Part shown: piece after piece, positions 50,959-60,426 of the stretch
How positions within the stretch are numbered: position 1 is the first letter of the stretch
Layout of the letters: every line of letters starts with the position of its first letter
Assembly: GCF_014635205.1 (NCBI RefSeq)
Contig: NZ_BMCN01000001.1
Location: 620,001-684,000 of the forward strand
Source of the DNA: Jeotgalicoccus aerolatus
GTDB taxonomy: Bacteria; Bacillota; Bacilli; Staphylococcales; Salinicoccaceae
Length of the DNA stretch: 64,000 nucleotides
Direction of reading: 5' to 3'
Made by a program: the position numbers and the translations under genes
Notes under the pieces: generated by a model
The model's database searches: none
Seen by the model: only the letters and a program-made list of their open reading frames with translations
Told to the model about the DNA's origin: nothing

Positions 50959-52776
50959 TTACTGATTTACCATATCATAATATTTACCCTGCAGCTGAAG
51001 CAGCTCATCTTCTGTACCAGATTCCAGCATTTCGCCCTGGTCCAGCACGAAAATTCTGTCGACGGCTTTTATCGTGTTGAGTCTGTGGGCAATAATGATA
51101 CTCGTCCGGCCTTTCATTAGTCGTTCCAGCGATTCCTGGATTTTCAGTTCGGTTATAGTGTCGATACTCGAAGTGGCCTCGTCGAGTAAGAGTATCGCCG
51201 GATCAGTAATCAGTGCCCGGGCGATGGATATCAGCTGTTTTTGACCTTGCGAGATAAAGCCTTCGTCTAAGTCGAGTACCGTATCATAACCTTGTTCGAG
51301 CGTCATGATGAAGTCGTGGGCATTCGCTGTTTTTGCCGCCTCCACTACTTCGTCATCTGTTGCTGTCAGCCGGCCGTAGCGGATGTTTTCACGTATGGTC
51401 GCTTCAAATAAGTACGGATCCTGCAGGACAAAAGCCGTTTGGGAGCGGATGGCGCTTCTTGAGTAATCTTTAATATTCTCACCATCGACACGTATTTCAC
51501 CTTGGTCTGTCTCGTAAAATCGCGCTAACAGCTGCATGACTGTAGTTTTACCTGCCCCGGTTGCGCCGATTAAGGCAACGGATTCACCGGATTTCACTTC
51601 AAATGATAAGTTTTTTATCGTTGGATGCTGCTGGGTTTTGCTGTAGGAGAAAGTGACGTTATTAAATTCAATATGACCCTGAATTGTTTTGTTAGTAATG
51701 CTCCCGTCGTCTGACTCAGCTTCAGTATCGAGTATTTGGAAAACGCGCTCCGCTCCGGCAATTGCCGAAAGCACCTGGTTTAACTGGTTCGATAAATCAG
51801 CGAGCGGCCGTGTGAACTGACGGGCATATTCTGCAAATACAACGATTGTTCCGACTGTGACCAGACCGTTTGTCGTCAGGGCAAGTATCCCCCCGGCACC
51901 GGCAACAATAGTAAATGAAATATTGTTCAGCATGTTCATCACTTTCGGGATAAAGCCCGAATACAAGTTGGCCCAAAACGTCACTTCTCTTAAGTTTTTG
52001 GCACGGACTTCAAAGTTTTCAACTGCCCGATCTTCCTGAGAAAAAACCTTAACGATTTCCTGGCCGGAGACAATTTCTTCAATGTAACCGTTTAGTTCAC
52101 CGGTCCGGCGCTGACGAATCTTGTATAAAGGTCCTGTACGATTCGTAATAAATCTGACGCTGATAATCAGGAGCGGAATAATCATCGCTGTTAAAAATGT
52201 TAACAGCGGGCTCAAATACAGCATGACAGAAAACGTCCCGATTAAAGTGACGATACTTGTCGTAAACTGAATGAACGATGAGTTCATCGTCTGCGATAAG
52301 GTTTCAATATCGTTGGTCATGCGGCTCATCAGTTCACCGTGCTGGCGTTTATCGTAAAATGTCACTGGCAACTCCTGCATGTGTTCGAATAAACGGTGTC
52401 TCAAATTGTAAATCGTACGCTGGGACAGGCCGACCATCAGGTAAGCCTGTATAAAGGTCGTCAATGACAGCAATACATAGGTCGCGAGCAGTATGATTAA
52501 AATACGAAACAGTCCGTCAAACGCCCGCGGGATAAAGTAATAATCGACGATGCGGCCGACGAGAAAAGGTCCGACGATACTGAGTAAACTCGTTACGATA
52601 ACAAGTGAAATGATAAAATACAGACGCTTTCTTTCACCGCGCATAAATTGCCAAATGCGTTTTAAGGTCTGGCCCATATTATCGGCTTTATTTTTATTCG
52701 ACTGTTTAGTTTTAACAATATCCTCTTTAGTAACAATGCGTTCGTGGCCAAATGGGCGTGTGAAAAAGTTACTCAT
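50959..52776 (-). CDS. Heterodimeric ABC exporter subunit, consensus-ATPase partner
   Basis: A 605-residue half-transporter: six helices within residues 50-340, then an ATPase domain with GATGAGKTTVMQL (Walker A), the atypical signature ISQGQKQLIS, and LLLDEATSSID (Walker B with catalytic Glu). It resembles YfiC/LmrD-type multidrug or lipid exporters. Its start overlaps the stop of the partner gene by 8 bp. No drug or peptide gene lies nearby, so the substrate is unknown. Confidence 0.92.
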   Translation of the reverse strand: MSNFFTRPFGHERIVTKEDIVKTKQSNKNKADNMGQTLKRIWQFMRGERKRLYFIISLVIVTSLLSIVGPFLVGRIVDYYFIPRAFDGLFRILIILLATYVLLSLTTFIQAYLMVGLSQRTIYNLRHRLFEHMQELPVTFYDKRQHGELMSRMTNDIETLSQTMNSSFIQFTTSIVTLIGTFSVMLYLSPLLTFLTAMIIPLLIISVRFITNRTGPLYKIRQRRTGELNGYIEEIVSGQEIVKVFSQEDRAVENFEVRAKNLREVTFWANLYSGFIPKVMNMLNNISFTIVAGAGGILALTTNGLVTVGTIVVFAEYARQFTRPLADLSNQLNQVLSAIAGAERVFQILDTEAESDDGSITNKTIQGHIEFNNVTFSYSKTQQHPTIKNLSFEVKSGESVALIGATGAGKTTVMQLLARFYETDQGEIRVDGENIKDYSRSAIRSQTAFVLQDPYLFEATIRENIRYGRLTATDDEVVEAAKTANAHDFIMTLEQGYDTVLDLDEGFISQGQKQLISIARALITDPAILLLDEATSSIDTITELKIQESLERLMKGRTSIIIAHRLNTIKAVDRIFVLDQGEMLESGTEDELLQLQGKYYDMVNQ

Positions 52777-54490
52777 CGATATGGCCCCCTTTTTGCTGGG
52801 ATTCGTAGATCTCTCTGTAAAGTGCGGATGTTCTTATTAATTCTTCGTGCGAACCGAGTGCAGATATTTCACCGTCATCCAGCAGCAGTACACGGTCCGC
52901 CTGTTCTGCAGTAGAAATCTTTTGCGTAATCACGATGCGCGTGACGTTCTCACCTTCAAGCGCTCCCCACAGATTATTTTCTGTTCTGACATCGAGTGCA
53001 GAAGTCGAATCATCCAAAATTAAAATGGATGGTTTTCTGACCAGTGCCCGGGCGATTGACAGACGCTGTTTCTGCCCGCCGGACAATGTCACGCCCATTT
53101 GTCCGACCGGTGTATCGTATGTGTCATCAAAATTCATAATATTATCGTGAATCTGTGCTTTTTCCGAAGACATGAAGACATCTTCTTCTTCAGCGTGCAA
53201 GTTACCCCAGAGTAAATTGTCGTAAATACTGCCTGTGAATAAAATGGCACGCTGCGGCACATAGCCGATTGTCTGACGGAGATCTGCCGTCGGCCAGTCA
53301 CTGACATTTTTACCATTCACAGTTACGGTGCCGTCTGTCGCTTCGTACATTTTCGGAATCAGGCTGATCAGAGAACTTTTACCTGACCCCGTACCACCCA
53401 TAATGACAAAGTTTTCATTGTCGTAAATCTCAAAAGATATATTTTTTAATACATACCGCCCAGTATTCGGATATTTAAATGAGACATTATCAAACTTAAC
53501 CGTCCCTGCCTGTTGACTCGGTTCATATGTATTTTTATCTTCTTTAGAAATCGGCGAATGAAGAATTTCACTGATTCTGTCGCTGCTCGCTTTAGCGCGG
53601 GATGAAGCGATAATCAGAAAGGCAAACATCGAGAAGCCGCCCTGCATGCGCAGCGCATAGTTAATGACTGCGACGATTTCTCCGACAGCCACTTCATTGG
53701 CCTGCAGCAGATCAGAGGCAACCCAGAGTACTAAGAGCAAACTGCCGTTCATAATAATAAGAAGGACAGGTAAAATCGATTCCATCAGTCTGAGTGCAAA
53801 TATCGTATCGTCCCTTAATTTAGCTGCGACTTTAGAAAACTTGCCGGTTTCGTATTGACCTGAGTCATTGGCTTTTATCAGCCTGACTGCTTCTAAATTT
53901 TGCTGAATAAAACGGTTGATCCTGTCCAGCCAGTGCTGAACCCGGAGGAAAATCTCCGCTCCCTTTCTCGCCGTGAAAAACAGAAAAATTGCGAGCACCG
54001 GTGTCAGCATCGATAAGTAGAGTCCGAGCGTCGGATTAACGATAAACGACATAACGAGCGAGCCGATAACGAGCAGCGGCGCGCGGAACAGAATGCGCAA
54101 ACTCATGAACAGAAGCATCTCTGTCTGCAGCACATCCTGAGTCATTCGCGTAATTAAACTCGATGTTGAAAATTTAGACAGTGTTGCCAAAGTAAAGTGC
54201 TGAACACGGGTAAAAATAGCGAGTCTTAAATCATAGCCGAACATGTTTGTTAAATGACTCGTAAAATATGTATTGAAAATCCCCGCGAGAAAGGCGACGA
54301 CTGACACACCGAACATGATCAGCAGATACATAATGACATTATCGACATTATTAACCATAATCCCGTTGTCGATGACCTGCTGGATAAAGAGCGGCTGAAT
54401 CAGCTCGACTACCAGTTCAATCAGCATGAAAATTAAAGCAATAACAATCATCCATTTGTATTTCATAGCATAGCGGTAAACTGTTAACAT
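52769..54490 (-). CDS. Heterodimeric ABC exporter subunit, degenerate-ATPase partner
   Basis: A 573-residue half-transporter with six helices, GGTGSGKSSLISL (Walker A), LSGGQKQRLS and Walker B ILILDDSTSALD, where Asp replaces the catalytic Glu. This is the standard pattern of a heterodimer with one non-hydrolysing site (YfiB/LmrC-like). The ATG at 54488-54490 is chosen, with AAAGGATGG giving a 6-nt spacer; the ATG three codons earlier abuts the SD. It is cotranscribed with the 605-residue partner. Confidence 0.92.
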   Translation of the reverse strand: MLTVYRYAMKYKWMIVIALIFMLIELVVELIQPLFIQQVIDNGIMVNNVDNVIMYLLIMFGVSVVAFLAGIFNTYFTSHLTNMFGYDLRLAIFTRVQHFTLATLSKFSTSSLITRMTQDVLQTEMLLFMSLRILFRAPLLVIGSLVMSFIVNPTLGLYLSMLTPVLAIFLFFTARKGAEIFLRVQHWLDRINRFIQQNLEAVRLIKANDSGQYETGKFSKVAAKLRDDTIFALRLMESILPVLLIIMNGSLLLVLWVASDLLQANEVAVGEIVAVINYALRMQGGFSMFAFLIIASSRAKASSDRISEILHSPISKEDKNTYEPSQQAGTVKFDNVSFKYPNTGRYVLKNISFEIYDNENFVIMGGTGSGKSSLISLIPKMYEATDGTVTVNGKNVSDWPTADLRQTIGYVPQRAILFTGSIYDNLLWGNLHAEEEDVFMSSEKAQIHDNIMNFDDTYDTPVGQMGVTLSGGQKQRLSIARALVRKPSILILDDSTSALDVRTENNLWGALEGENVTRIVITQKISTAEQADRVLLLDDGEISALGSHEELIRTSALYREIYESQQKGGHIDE

Positions 54491-54642
54491 TGTAACCATC
54501 CTTTGTTTCTGTGACGTGAGCGATTTCCTGCTATCCTCTTCGATCGCAGTATTTCGAAAACCGAATTAATTATATTATGCCATAAAACTGACATAATTTT
54601 CACTAAACTTGACCGATTTTAAATATTTCTTTTTAAACGATT

Positions 54643-54678
54643 AAAAACGGACACACCTTTTAAAGATGAATCCGTCTT
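54643..54678 (-). terminator. Terminator after ymdB
   Basis: On the minus strand, GACGGA..CATCTTT pairs with AAAGGTG..TCCGTT and is followed by TTTTT. Confidence 0.75.
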
Positions 54679-54683
54679 GTAAT

Positions 54684-55442
54684 TTACTCTTCAATTTTAA
54701 AGTTTTTAATTGTTTTACTGTCCGTATCGATAATTACACCGCTGATGACACCCTTGCCCTCGTCCGGTACGACGTGGCGTTCCGGTAAATTCGTAATGAA
54801 TCGGCGGATGACCTCATCTTTTCTAATACCTAAAATTCCATCTTTAAAACCGGTCATACCGACATCAGTGATGTAAACTGTACCGTTTGGCAGACGCGTG
54901 GCATCATTTGTCTGCACATGCGTATGAGTACCCACTACAGCATTGACCCGGCCGTCTAAATGATAGCCCATTGCAATCGATTCGCTCGTCGTTTCACTGT
55001 GAAAATCAACAAAAGCTGCGTCGAATTCATTATTATCGAGAATCGTATCAATCACCTTGAATGGATTTTCGATCGGTTCCAGGAAACTGCGCGCTTGCAA
55101 GTTGACAATTAACAGTTTTTTACCATTAATGTTCACGATGCGGCTGCCGTCACCCGGCGTGCCTTCCGGGAAGTTCGCCGGGCGCACCATTTTCACATCC
55201 GAATTGAGCAGATCATACACATCGCGCTTAGCAAAAGCATGATTACCCAGCGTGATAAAATCCGCACCGCCGTTTAATATTTCTTTATAAGTACTCTCAG
55301 TAATCCCTTTGCCGTGCGCTGCATTTTCACCATTTACAATCGTAAAATGTGCACCGTGCTCTTTTTTAAGCTGCGGCAAATAATTCTTAATCATGCGGCG
55401 GCCAATTTTTCCAACCACATCACCAATGAATAAAATTCTCAT
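54684..55442 (-). CDS. ymdB: YmdB-type metallophosphoesterase (TIGR00282)
   Basis: A 252-residue calcineurin-like phosphoesterase with FIGDVVGKIGRR at the N-terminus, VNGENAAHGKG, GNHAFAKR and GTHTHVQTND, the two-metal site residues. YmdB hydrolyses 2',3'-cyclic nucleotides and modulates biofilm/motility choice and RNase Y in Bacillus. The ATG at 55440-55442 is used (SD GGTGAT). The normal neighbour rny is separated from it by a NERD gene and two repeat arrays. Confidence 0.95.
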   Translation of the reverse strand: MRILFIGDVVGKIGRRMIKNYLPQLKKEHGAHFTIVNGENAAHGKGITESTYKEILNGGADFITLGNHAFAKRDVYDLLNSDVKMVRPANFPEGTPGDGSRIVNINGKKLLIVNLQARSFLEPIENPFKVIDTILDNNEFDAAFVDFHSETTSESIAMGYHLDGRVNAVVGTHTHVQTNDATRLPNGTVYITDVGMTGFKDGILGIRKDEVIRRFITNLPERHVVPDEGKGVISGVIIDTDSKTIKNFKIEE

Positions 55443-55557
55443 CAAATCACCCTATCTATTAGGTTTATTATACATTATTTTTGTTAGGAATTCTCTAGTG
55501 GATTGGGAGGGGGTTTGCGTTTTGTGTTTGGGTTGCGAGGTGCTGATTCTTTTGTGG

Positions 55558-55867
55558 CCGCTTGTGACTCGCTCATGCGGTTGATAACTCTGTTGCGGCC
55601 GTTTGTGACTTGCTCATGCGGTCGATAACTCTGTTGCGGCCGCTTGTGGTCCGCTCATGCGGTCGATAACTCTGTTGCGGCCGCTTGTGACTTGCTCATG
55701 CGGTTGATAACTCTGTTGCGGCCGCTTGTGGTCCGCTCATGCGGTCGATAACTCTGTTGCGGCCGCTTGTGACTCGCTCATGCGGTTGATAACTCTGTTG
55801 CGGCCGCTTGTGACTCGCTCATGCGGTCGATAACTCTGTTGCGGCCGCTTGTGGTCCGCTCATGCGG
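55558..55867 (+). repeat. 41-bp tandem repeat array 2
   Basis: Eight cores at exact 41-bp spacing (55558, 55599 ... 55845), CCGCTTGTGACTCGCTCATGCGG-like (23 bp), with an 18-bp linker TTGATAACTCTGTTGCGG. Core variants alternate between ACTCG/ACTTG and GTCCG centres. The inverted repeat is imperfect (7 of 9 positions). It ends 3 bp before the stop codon of the NERD gene and fills the ymdB-NERD gap. Confidence 0.95.
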
Positions 55868-55870
55868 ACA

Positions 55871-56860
55871 CTATTTGGACGATACATACTTTACTAGCTT
55901 ATCTTTATATCTCGGTTCACCTGCAGAGGCTTTTGCAGCTTTTAAATCATAATATTTAAATATATGAACCGAACTCCTGCCCTGACTTTCTAAATTGCAA
56001 TATTTCTTTAAGATACGGCCGACAGCCGATTTTTTAATTTCATAATTTATTAATTTCAATATTGCATTTTTGGTAATCGGCTGATTATAAAATAAAAATT
56101 TATAATCATTGATCGCACGTAAAACATGCGTTTCATATGTTTCTCTTGTGCCGCATAAATTACAGGTAAAATGAAATTTGTTTTTTTCCAAATCATAACT
56201 TTTACATTCCCCGCAATATAATCCAAGTTTCAACATTGAAATATCTGGGTTTTTATCGAAAAATTCATTTGAAACTTTGTGCTTATTAATAATATTTGCT
56301 ATCTTTTTCGCTCTATTCCCCCTGTTTCGGCTATTTAATTTTTTCATATAATTTCTCACATAACTCCGAGTCACAGTTTTTTCAAAAACGGTCTGATCCT
56401 CAGCGGTCAGTCTGAAATCATCATTGATAAAAATCAAACTACCCTCGACATCAAATTTCACATCTGAATTTTTACTTAGTTTAATCAGTTTCCCTTTAGC
56501 CCTTCTGAGTTGCGAAAAAGCATCATCTTCAAGCAAATATCCATTTTTATACCAATTTTCTTTTTCGTAATGCAAATCTCCCTGAAAATTTTTGATTTCA
56601 TTGATTGTCACATTTTCATCTGAAATGACAATGCTGTCATACTGAGTAACAGAACCGCCAATTTTAAGATAAAGATCTCTAAAAATATAAACATTTTGAT
56701 GACCGACTTCATCAAAAATCTGATCGTACAAACATTCACCTTCAAATCCCTTTTGAATATTACTAAATTGAAACTGTTCATCCGGACTTAAATTCCTTCT
56801 AGCTGCCAGTGCCTGATAATATAAAAATTCTGCAGGTACTTCCCGTTGATTTATAAACAT
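55871..56860 (-). CDS. NERD-domain (nuclease-related) protein
   Basis: A 329-residue protein with an N-terminal NERD domain: FEGECLYDQIFDEV near residue 35, then QYDSIVISDENVTINEIKNFQGD near residue 75, whose D...E.K core is the nuclease-like site. The rest is basic, with a zinc-knuckle-like CGECKS/CNLCGT pair near residues 215-235 and a winged-helix-like C-terminus (YKDKLVKYVSSK end). The start is the ATG at 56858-56860 with AGGGAGG. It is flanked on both sides by 41-bp repeat arrays and is not part of the usual rny-ymdB neighbourhood. Confidence 0.85.
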   Translation of the reverse strand: MFINQREVPAEFLYYQALAARRNLSPDEQFQFSNIQKGFEGECLYDQIFDEVGHQNVYIFRDLYLKIGGSVTQYDSIVISDENVTINEIKNFQGDLHYEKENWYKNGYLLEDDAFSQLRRAKGKLIKLSKNSDVKFDVEGSLIFINDDFRLTAEDQTVFEKTVTRSYVRNYMKKLNSRNRGNRAKKIANIINKHKVSNEFFDKNPDISMLKLGLYCGECKSYDLEKNKFHFTCNLCGTRETYETHVLRAINDYKFLFYNQPITKNAILKLINYEIKKSAVGRILKKYCNLESQGRSSVHIFKYYDLKAAKASAGEPRYKDKLVKYVSSK

Positions 56861-57092
56861 ATTTTCGCCTCCCTTAAATTTTGAAAAAGATCCTCCTACC
56901 CTATATATAGGCGAAAAGTGCAATTTCCTTTTAAAAAACTTAAGTAGATACAAAAATAGTAAAACTGCTTTACTTATTACACAAACTCATTTATTTATTC
57001 CATTTTATGTATGCTCAATTTTAAGTGAAAAATTATAGTACTGATAAAGTAATTCTTATACTATTAACCAGGGATTTCGGCCGCTGTTGCGC

Positions 57093-57365
57093 CCGCTTGT
57101 GACTCGCTCATGCGGTCAATAACCCGGTTACTCCCGCTTGTCACCCCCTCATGCGGTCAATAATCAATTTACAACCGCTTGTCATCCACTCATGTGGTTG
57201 ATAATCCATTTACGCCCGCTTGTGACTTGCTCATGCGGTCGATAACCCATTTACTCCCGCTTGTCACCCCCTCATGCGGTCGATAACCCATTTACAACCG
57301 CTTGTCATCCACTCATGCGGTCAATAATCAATTTACAACCGCTTGTGTCACTCACAAGCGGCCGC
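57093..57365 (+). repeat. 41-bp tandem repeat array 3
   Basis: Seven cores at 41-bp spacing (57093, 57134 ... 57339) with linkers such as TCGATAACCCATTTACTC. Units follow an A-B-C-A-B-C order (core centres GTGACTC, GTCACCC, GTCATCC repeat), so there is a 123-bp higher-order period. The last core (57339-57361) is a perfect inverted repeat, CCGCTTGTG with CACAAGCGG. It lies between rny and the NERD gene. Confidence 0.95.
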
Positions 57366-57431
57366 AAACCCCAAAAATCCCTCAAAACTGAGCAAAATCC
57401 CAAAAAACACCCAAAACACTCAATATAAAAC

Positions 57432-57458
57432 AAAAAAAGATCAGAGACCGCAGTCTCT
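57432..57458 (-). terminator. Terminator after rny
   Basis: On the minus strand, AGAGAC and GTCTCT form a short stem followed by GATCTTTTTTT. Confidence 0.75.
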
Positions 57459-57464
57459 AACCTT

Positions 57465-59024
57465 TTATTTAGCGTATTCTATGGCCCTCATCTCACGGAC
57501 AACTGTCACTTTAATGTGTCCTGGATATTGCAGTTCGTCTTCTACACGTTTCTTAATGTCTCTTGCAAGACGGTGTGCTTTTAAGTCATCGATATCTTCA
57601 GGGCTTACCATGACACGGATTTCGCGTCCTGCCTGAATGGCGAATGTTTTTTCTACACCGTCGTAACTTTCTGCAATGTCTTCTAACCGTTCGAGTCGTT
57701 TAACGTAATTTTCTAAAGTTTCACGACGTGCGCCTGGGCGCGCGGCTGAGAGTGCATCTGCTGCTGCTACGAGAATTGAAATGACACTTGTCGGTTCGAC
57801 ATCACCGTGGTGTGACTGAATCGCATTAATAACCGTATCTTGTTCTTTGTAACGGGTTGCGAGTTCAACTCCGATTTCAACGTGGGAGCCTTCAATTTCG
57901 TGGTCGATGGCTTTGCCGATGTCGTGCAATAATCCTGCACGGCGGGCTAAAGCAACATTTTCGCCAAGTTCGCTTGCAAGCATTCCTGCAAGGTAACCGA
58001 CTTCAATCGAGTGCTTAAGTACATTTTGTCCGTAACTTAAGCGGTATTTCATCTTACCTAAGTGTTTTGAAAGTTCCGGGTGCAGATTGTGAATATCGAG
58101 TTCAAATGCTGCTGCTTCACCTGCATCGCGAATTTCAGTTTCCATATTGCGGCGGGCTTTATCCACCATTTCTTCAATGCGTCCAGGGTGGATGCGTCCG
58201 TCTTGAACGAGTGCTTCAAGCGCACTTTTCGCAATTTGTCTTCTGATTGGATCAAATCCTGAGAGAATCACTGCTTCAGGCGTGTCGTCGATAATTAAAT
58301 CGACACCTGTCAATGTTTCAAGGGTTCTGATATTACGTCCTTCACGACCGATAATGCGGCCTTTCATTTCGTCATTTGGTAATGAAACTACTGAAACCGT
58401 AGACTCACTAGTATATTCGGCTGCATAACGCTGTGCAGTTAATGCAAGCAGCTCACGCGCTTCTTTATCTACTTCGCGGGTCATTTTTTCTTTCTTGTCT
58501 TTCACCATTACAGCCATATCATGTGACAGTTCATGTTCTACTTGTGAGAACAGTTCCTGACGTGCTTCATCGCGCGTCAAGCCGGAGATGCGGGATAATT
58601 CTGTTTCTTGTTGACTTATCTTTTCATTAATCTCAGTATCCTTGGCATCAACCATTTGCTGTTTTTCTTCAATTTTAGCTTCTTTGTTTTCCAGCATGTC
58701 ATCTTTCTTATCGAGTGATTCACTCTTACGATCGAGCGATGTTTCACGCTGCAATAATCTGTTTTCAAACGCTTTCAAGTCAACGCGCTGCTGATTCATA
58801 TCGCTGTCAAAAGCTTCTTTCAGATTTTGGTTTTCTTCTTTCGCTTCGAGCAGCTTTTCCTTTTTCAGGTTTTCGGATTCCTTTTTAGCTTCGCTGATAA
58901 TGTGCTCAGCTGAAGTTCGGGCATCCTGCTGCTTTTTCGTCAAAATGTTTTTGACTATAAAATATCCGATAACAACACCTAGAATAATACCAATCAAGAT
59001 AAAGAGAATGTTTATAAAGTCCAC
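57465..59024 (-). CDS. rny: Ribonuclease Y
   Basis: A 519-residue membrane-anchored endoribonuclease that initiates mRNA decay. One N-terminal helix is followed by a long coiled coil (about residues 30-200), a KH domain with [11 protein letters not shown] near residue 215, and an HD domain with [12 protein letters not shown] near residue 360. The start is the GTG at 59022-59024 because GGGAGG lies 8 nt upstream; the earlier GTG overlaps the SD. With ricA and ymdB it forms a functional set in this window. Confidence 0.96.
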   Translation of the reverse strand: MDFINILFILIGIILGVVIGYFIVKNILTKKQQDARTSAEHIISEAKKESENLKKEKLLEAKEENQNLKEAFDSDMNQQRVDLKAFENRLLQRETSLDRKSESLDKKDDMLENKEAKIEEKQQMVDAKDTEINEKISQQETELSRISGLTRDEARQELFSQVEHELSHDMAVMVKDKKEKMTREVDKEARELLALTAQRYAAEYTSESTVSVVSLPNDEMKGRIIGREGRNIRTLETLTGVDLIIDDTPEAVILSGFDPIRRQIAKSALEALVQDGRIHPGRIEEMVDKARRNMETEIRDAGEAAAFELDIHNLHPELSKHLGKMKYRLSYGQNVLKHSIEVGYLAGMLASELGENVALARRAGLLHDIGKAIDHEIEGSHVEIGVELATRYKEQDTVINAIQSHHGDVEPTSVISILVAAADALSAARPGARRETLENYVKRLERLEDIAESYDGVEKTFAIQAGREIRVMVSPEDIDDLKAHRLARDIKKRVEDELQYPGHIKVTVVREMRAIEYAK

Positions 59025-59122
59025 AATAAACACCTCCCTAACTAAGGTTCTAAAGTGTGTTAAATATAATATGAGTACTAATTAAAATATTATATAATTC
59101 AATTCTAAATATAATCATATAG

Positions 59123-59164
59123 AAAATCAAGCACGAGTATTTTTTATACCCGTGCTTGATTTAT
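59123..59164. terminator. Terminator after recA
   Basis: A stem of about 16 bp, AAATCAAGCACG.GTAT with its complement, lies between recA and rny. Confidence 0.88.
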
Positions 59165-59191
59165 TTTACTTCTTTAAGAAGCTTCACTATA

Positions 59192-60256
59192 TTATTTGTC
59201 AGTGTCTTCACTGCTGAATAAATCTGTTTCTTCCTCAGCGTCTGCATTGTTTTCGTCTTCAGGAATGTCTTCGCCAAAGCCGAGTGCAGAACGCAGTTTG
59301 CGTTCGATTTCTGCAAACAGTTCCGGATTTTCTTTCAATGTTTTCTTGGCATTTTCTTTACCCTGGCCTAGACGTTCACCATTGTAAGAATACCAGGCAC
59401 CGCTTTTTTCTACGATGTCTTCTTCGACACTTAGATCGATGACTTCACCTGTGTGGGAAATCCCTTCACCGTACATAATATCGACTTCTGCCACTTTAAA
59501 CGGCGGAGCCACTTTGTTTTTAACAACTTTAATCTTAGTTCTGTTACCGACGATGTCCTGACCAATTTTAAGGCTTTCGGCACGGCGGACTTCAAGACGG
59601 ACTGAGCTGTAGAATTTTAGCGCGCGTCCGCCCGTTGTTGTTTCGGGGTTACCGAACATGACGCCGATTTTTTCACGAACCTGGTTAATGAAAATTGCTG
59701 TTGTATTACTTTTAGAAATGGCACCGGAAAGTTTTCTTAAAGCCTGTGACATTAAACGTGCCTGCAGACCCATGTGAGAGTCTCCCATTTCACCTTCGAT
59801 TTCAGCTCTCGGTGTCAGTGCTGCTACTGAGTCGACAACAACCATGTCTACAGCGCCGCTTCGGACGAATGCTTCTGTAATTTCAAGTCCCTGTTCACCA
59901 GTATCAGGCTGAGAAATATAAAGATTGTCGATATCGACACCTAATTTTGTTGCATATTCCGGGTCAAGTGCATGCTCTGCATCGATGAATGCTGCGATGC
60001 CGCCGTTTCTTTGAACTTCTGCAATGGCGTGCAGTGCGACCGTCGTTTTACCTGATGATTCCGGTCCGTACACTTCTATAATACGGCCCTGCGGATATCC
60101 GCCTACGCCTAATGCTCTATCTAATGTCACCGATCCTGATGAAGTCGTTTTAACTTTGCGTCCTGCATCGTCGCCGAGCTTCATAACGGCACCTTTACCA
60201 AATGACTTTTCCATGTTTTTAATAACAGTATCTATCGCTTTATGTCTCTCGTCCAT
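59192..60256 (-). CDS. recA: Recombinase RecA
   Basis: A 354-residue protein. Walker A is [14 protein letters not shown] near residue 65, Walker [10 protein letters not shown], and DNA-binding loop L2 lies around [17 protein letters not shown]. The tail is acidic ([14 protein letters not shown]). SD GGAGG. Expression is probably SOS-controlled through the LexA-box at 60313-60326. In staphylococci cinA normally lies between pgsA and recA; it is absent here. Confidence 0.98.
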   Translation of the reverse strand: MDERHKAIDTVIKNMEKSFGKGAVMKLGDDAGRKVKTTSSGSVTLDRALGVGGYPQGRIIEVYGPESSGKTTVALHAIAEVQRNGGIAAFIDAEHALDPEYATKLGVDIDNLYISQPDTGEQGLEITEAFVRSGAVDMVVVDSVAALTPRAEIEGEMGDSHMGLQARLMSQALRKLSGAISKSNTTAIFINQVREKIGVMFGNPETTTGGRALKFYSSVRLEVRRAESLKIGQDIVGNRTKIKVVKNKVAPPFKVAEVDIMYGEGISHTGEVIDLSVEEDIVEKSGAWYSYNGERLGQGKENAKKTLKENPELFAEIERKLRSALGFGEDIPEDENNADAEEETDLFSSEDTDK

Positions 60257-60286
60257 AATGTACCTCCAGTCGTAATCTCATAAATT

Positions 60287-60316
60287 ATTATATCATGCAC
60301 AATTTAAAAAAGCGAA
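60287..60316 (-). promoter_or_regulatory. recA promoter
   Basis: On the minus strand, TTCGCT (60311-60316) and TATAAT (60287-60292) have an 18-bp spacer, upstream of the GGAGG SD. The -35 overlaps the LexA box. Confidence 0.65.
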
Positions 60317-60326
60317 TATATGTTCG
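60313..60326. promoter_or_regulatory. LexA (SOS) box of recA
   Basis: CGAATATATGTTCG differs at one position from the Gram-positive LexA consensus CGAACATATGTTCG. It lies 57 bp upstream of the recA start, on the -35 element. Confidence 0.85.
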
Positions 60327-60398
60327 CTTTTAATTTCAAAAACCTAATAATTGCGAACAGTTTTTATATAACCGTCAGCTATTCTTCTAAAACTAATA

Positions 60399-60426
60399 AA
60401 ACTGCAGTAAAATCACCGCAGTTTTT
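60399..60426 (-). terminator. Terminator after pgsA
   Basis: On the minus strand, AACTGCGGT and ACTGCAGTT form a stem with a GATTTT loop, followed by TTTTA. Confidence 0.7.

Noticed and set aside
52769..54490. Walker B Asp instead of Glu as a sign of a decaying ABC gene
   Set aside because: Paired with a consensus partner this is the known pattern of heterodimeric exporters with one degenerate ATP site, so it is normal.
56900..56911. Palindrome CCTATATATAGG upstream of the NERD gene
   Set aside because: Short, self-complementary AT-core; easily a chance event or part of the promoter -10 area.
49763..57365. CRISPR array
   Set aside because: Spacing is regular, but the 18-bp linkers are near-identical repeats, not unique spacers, and no cas genes are present.
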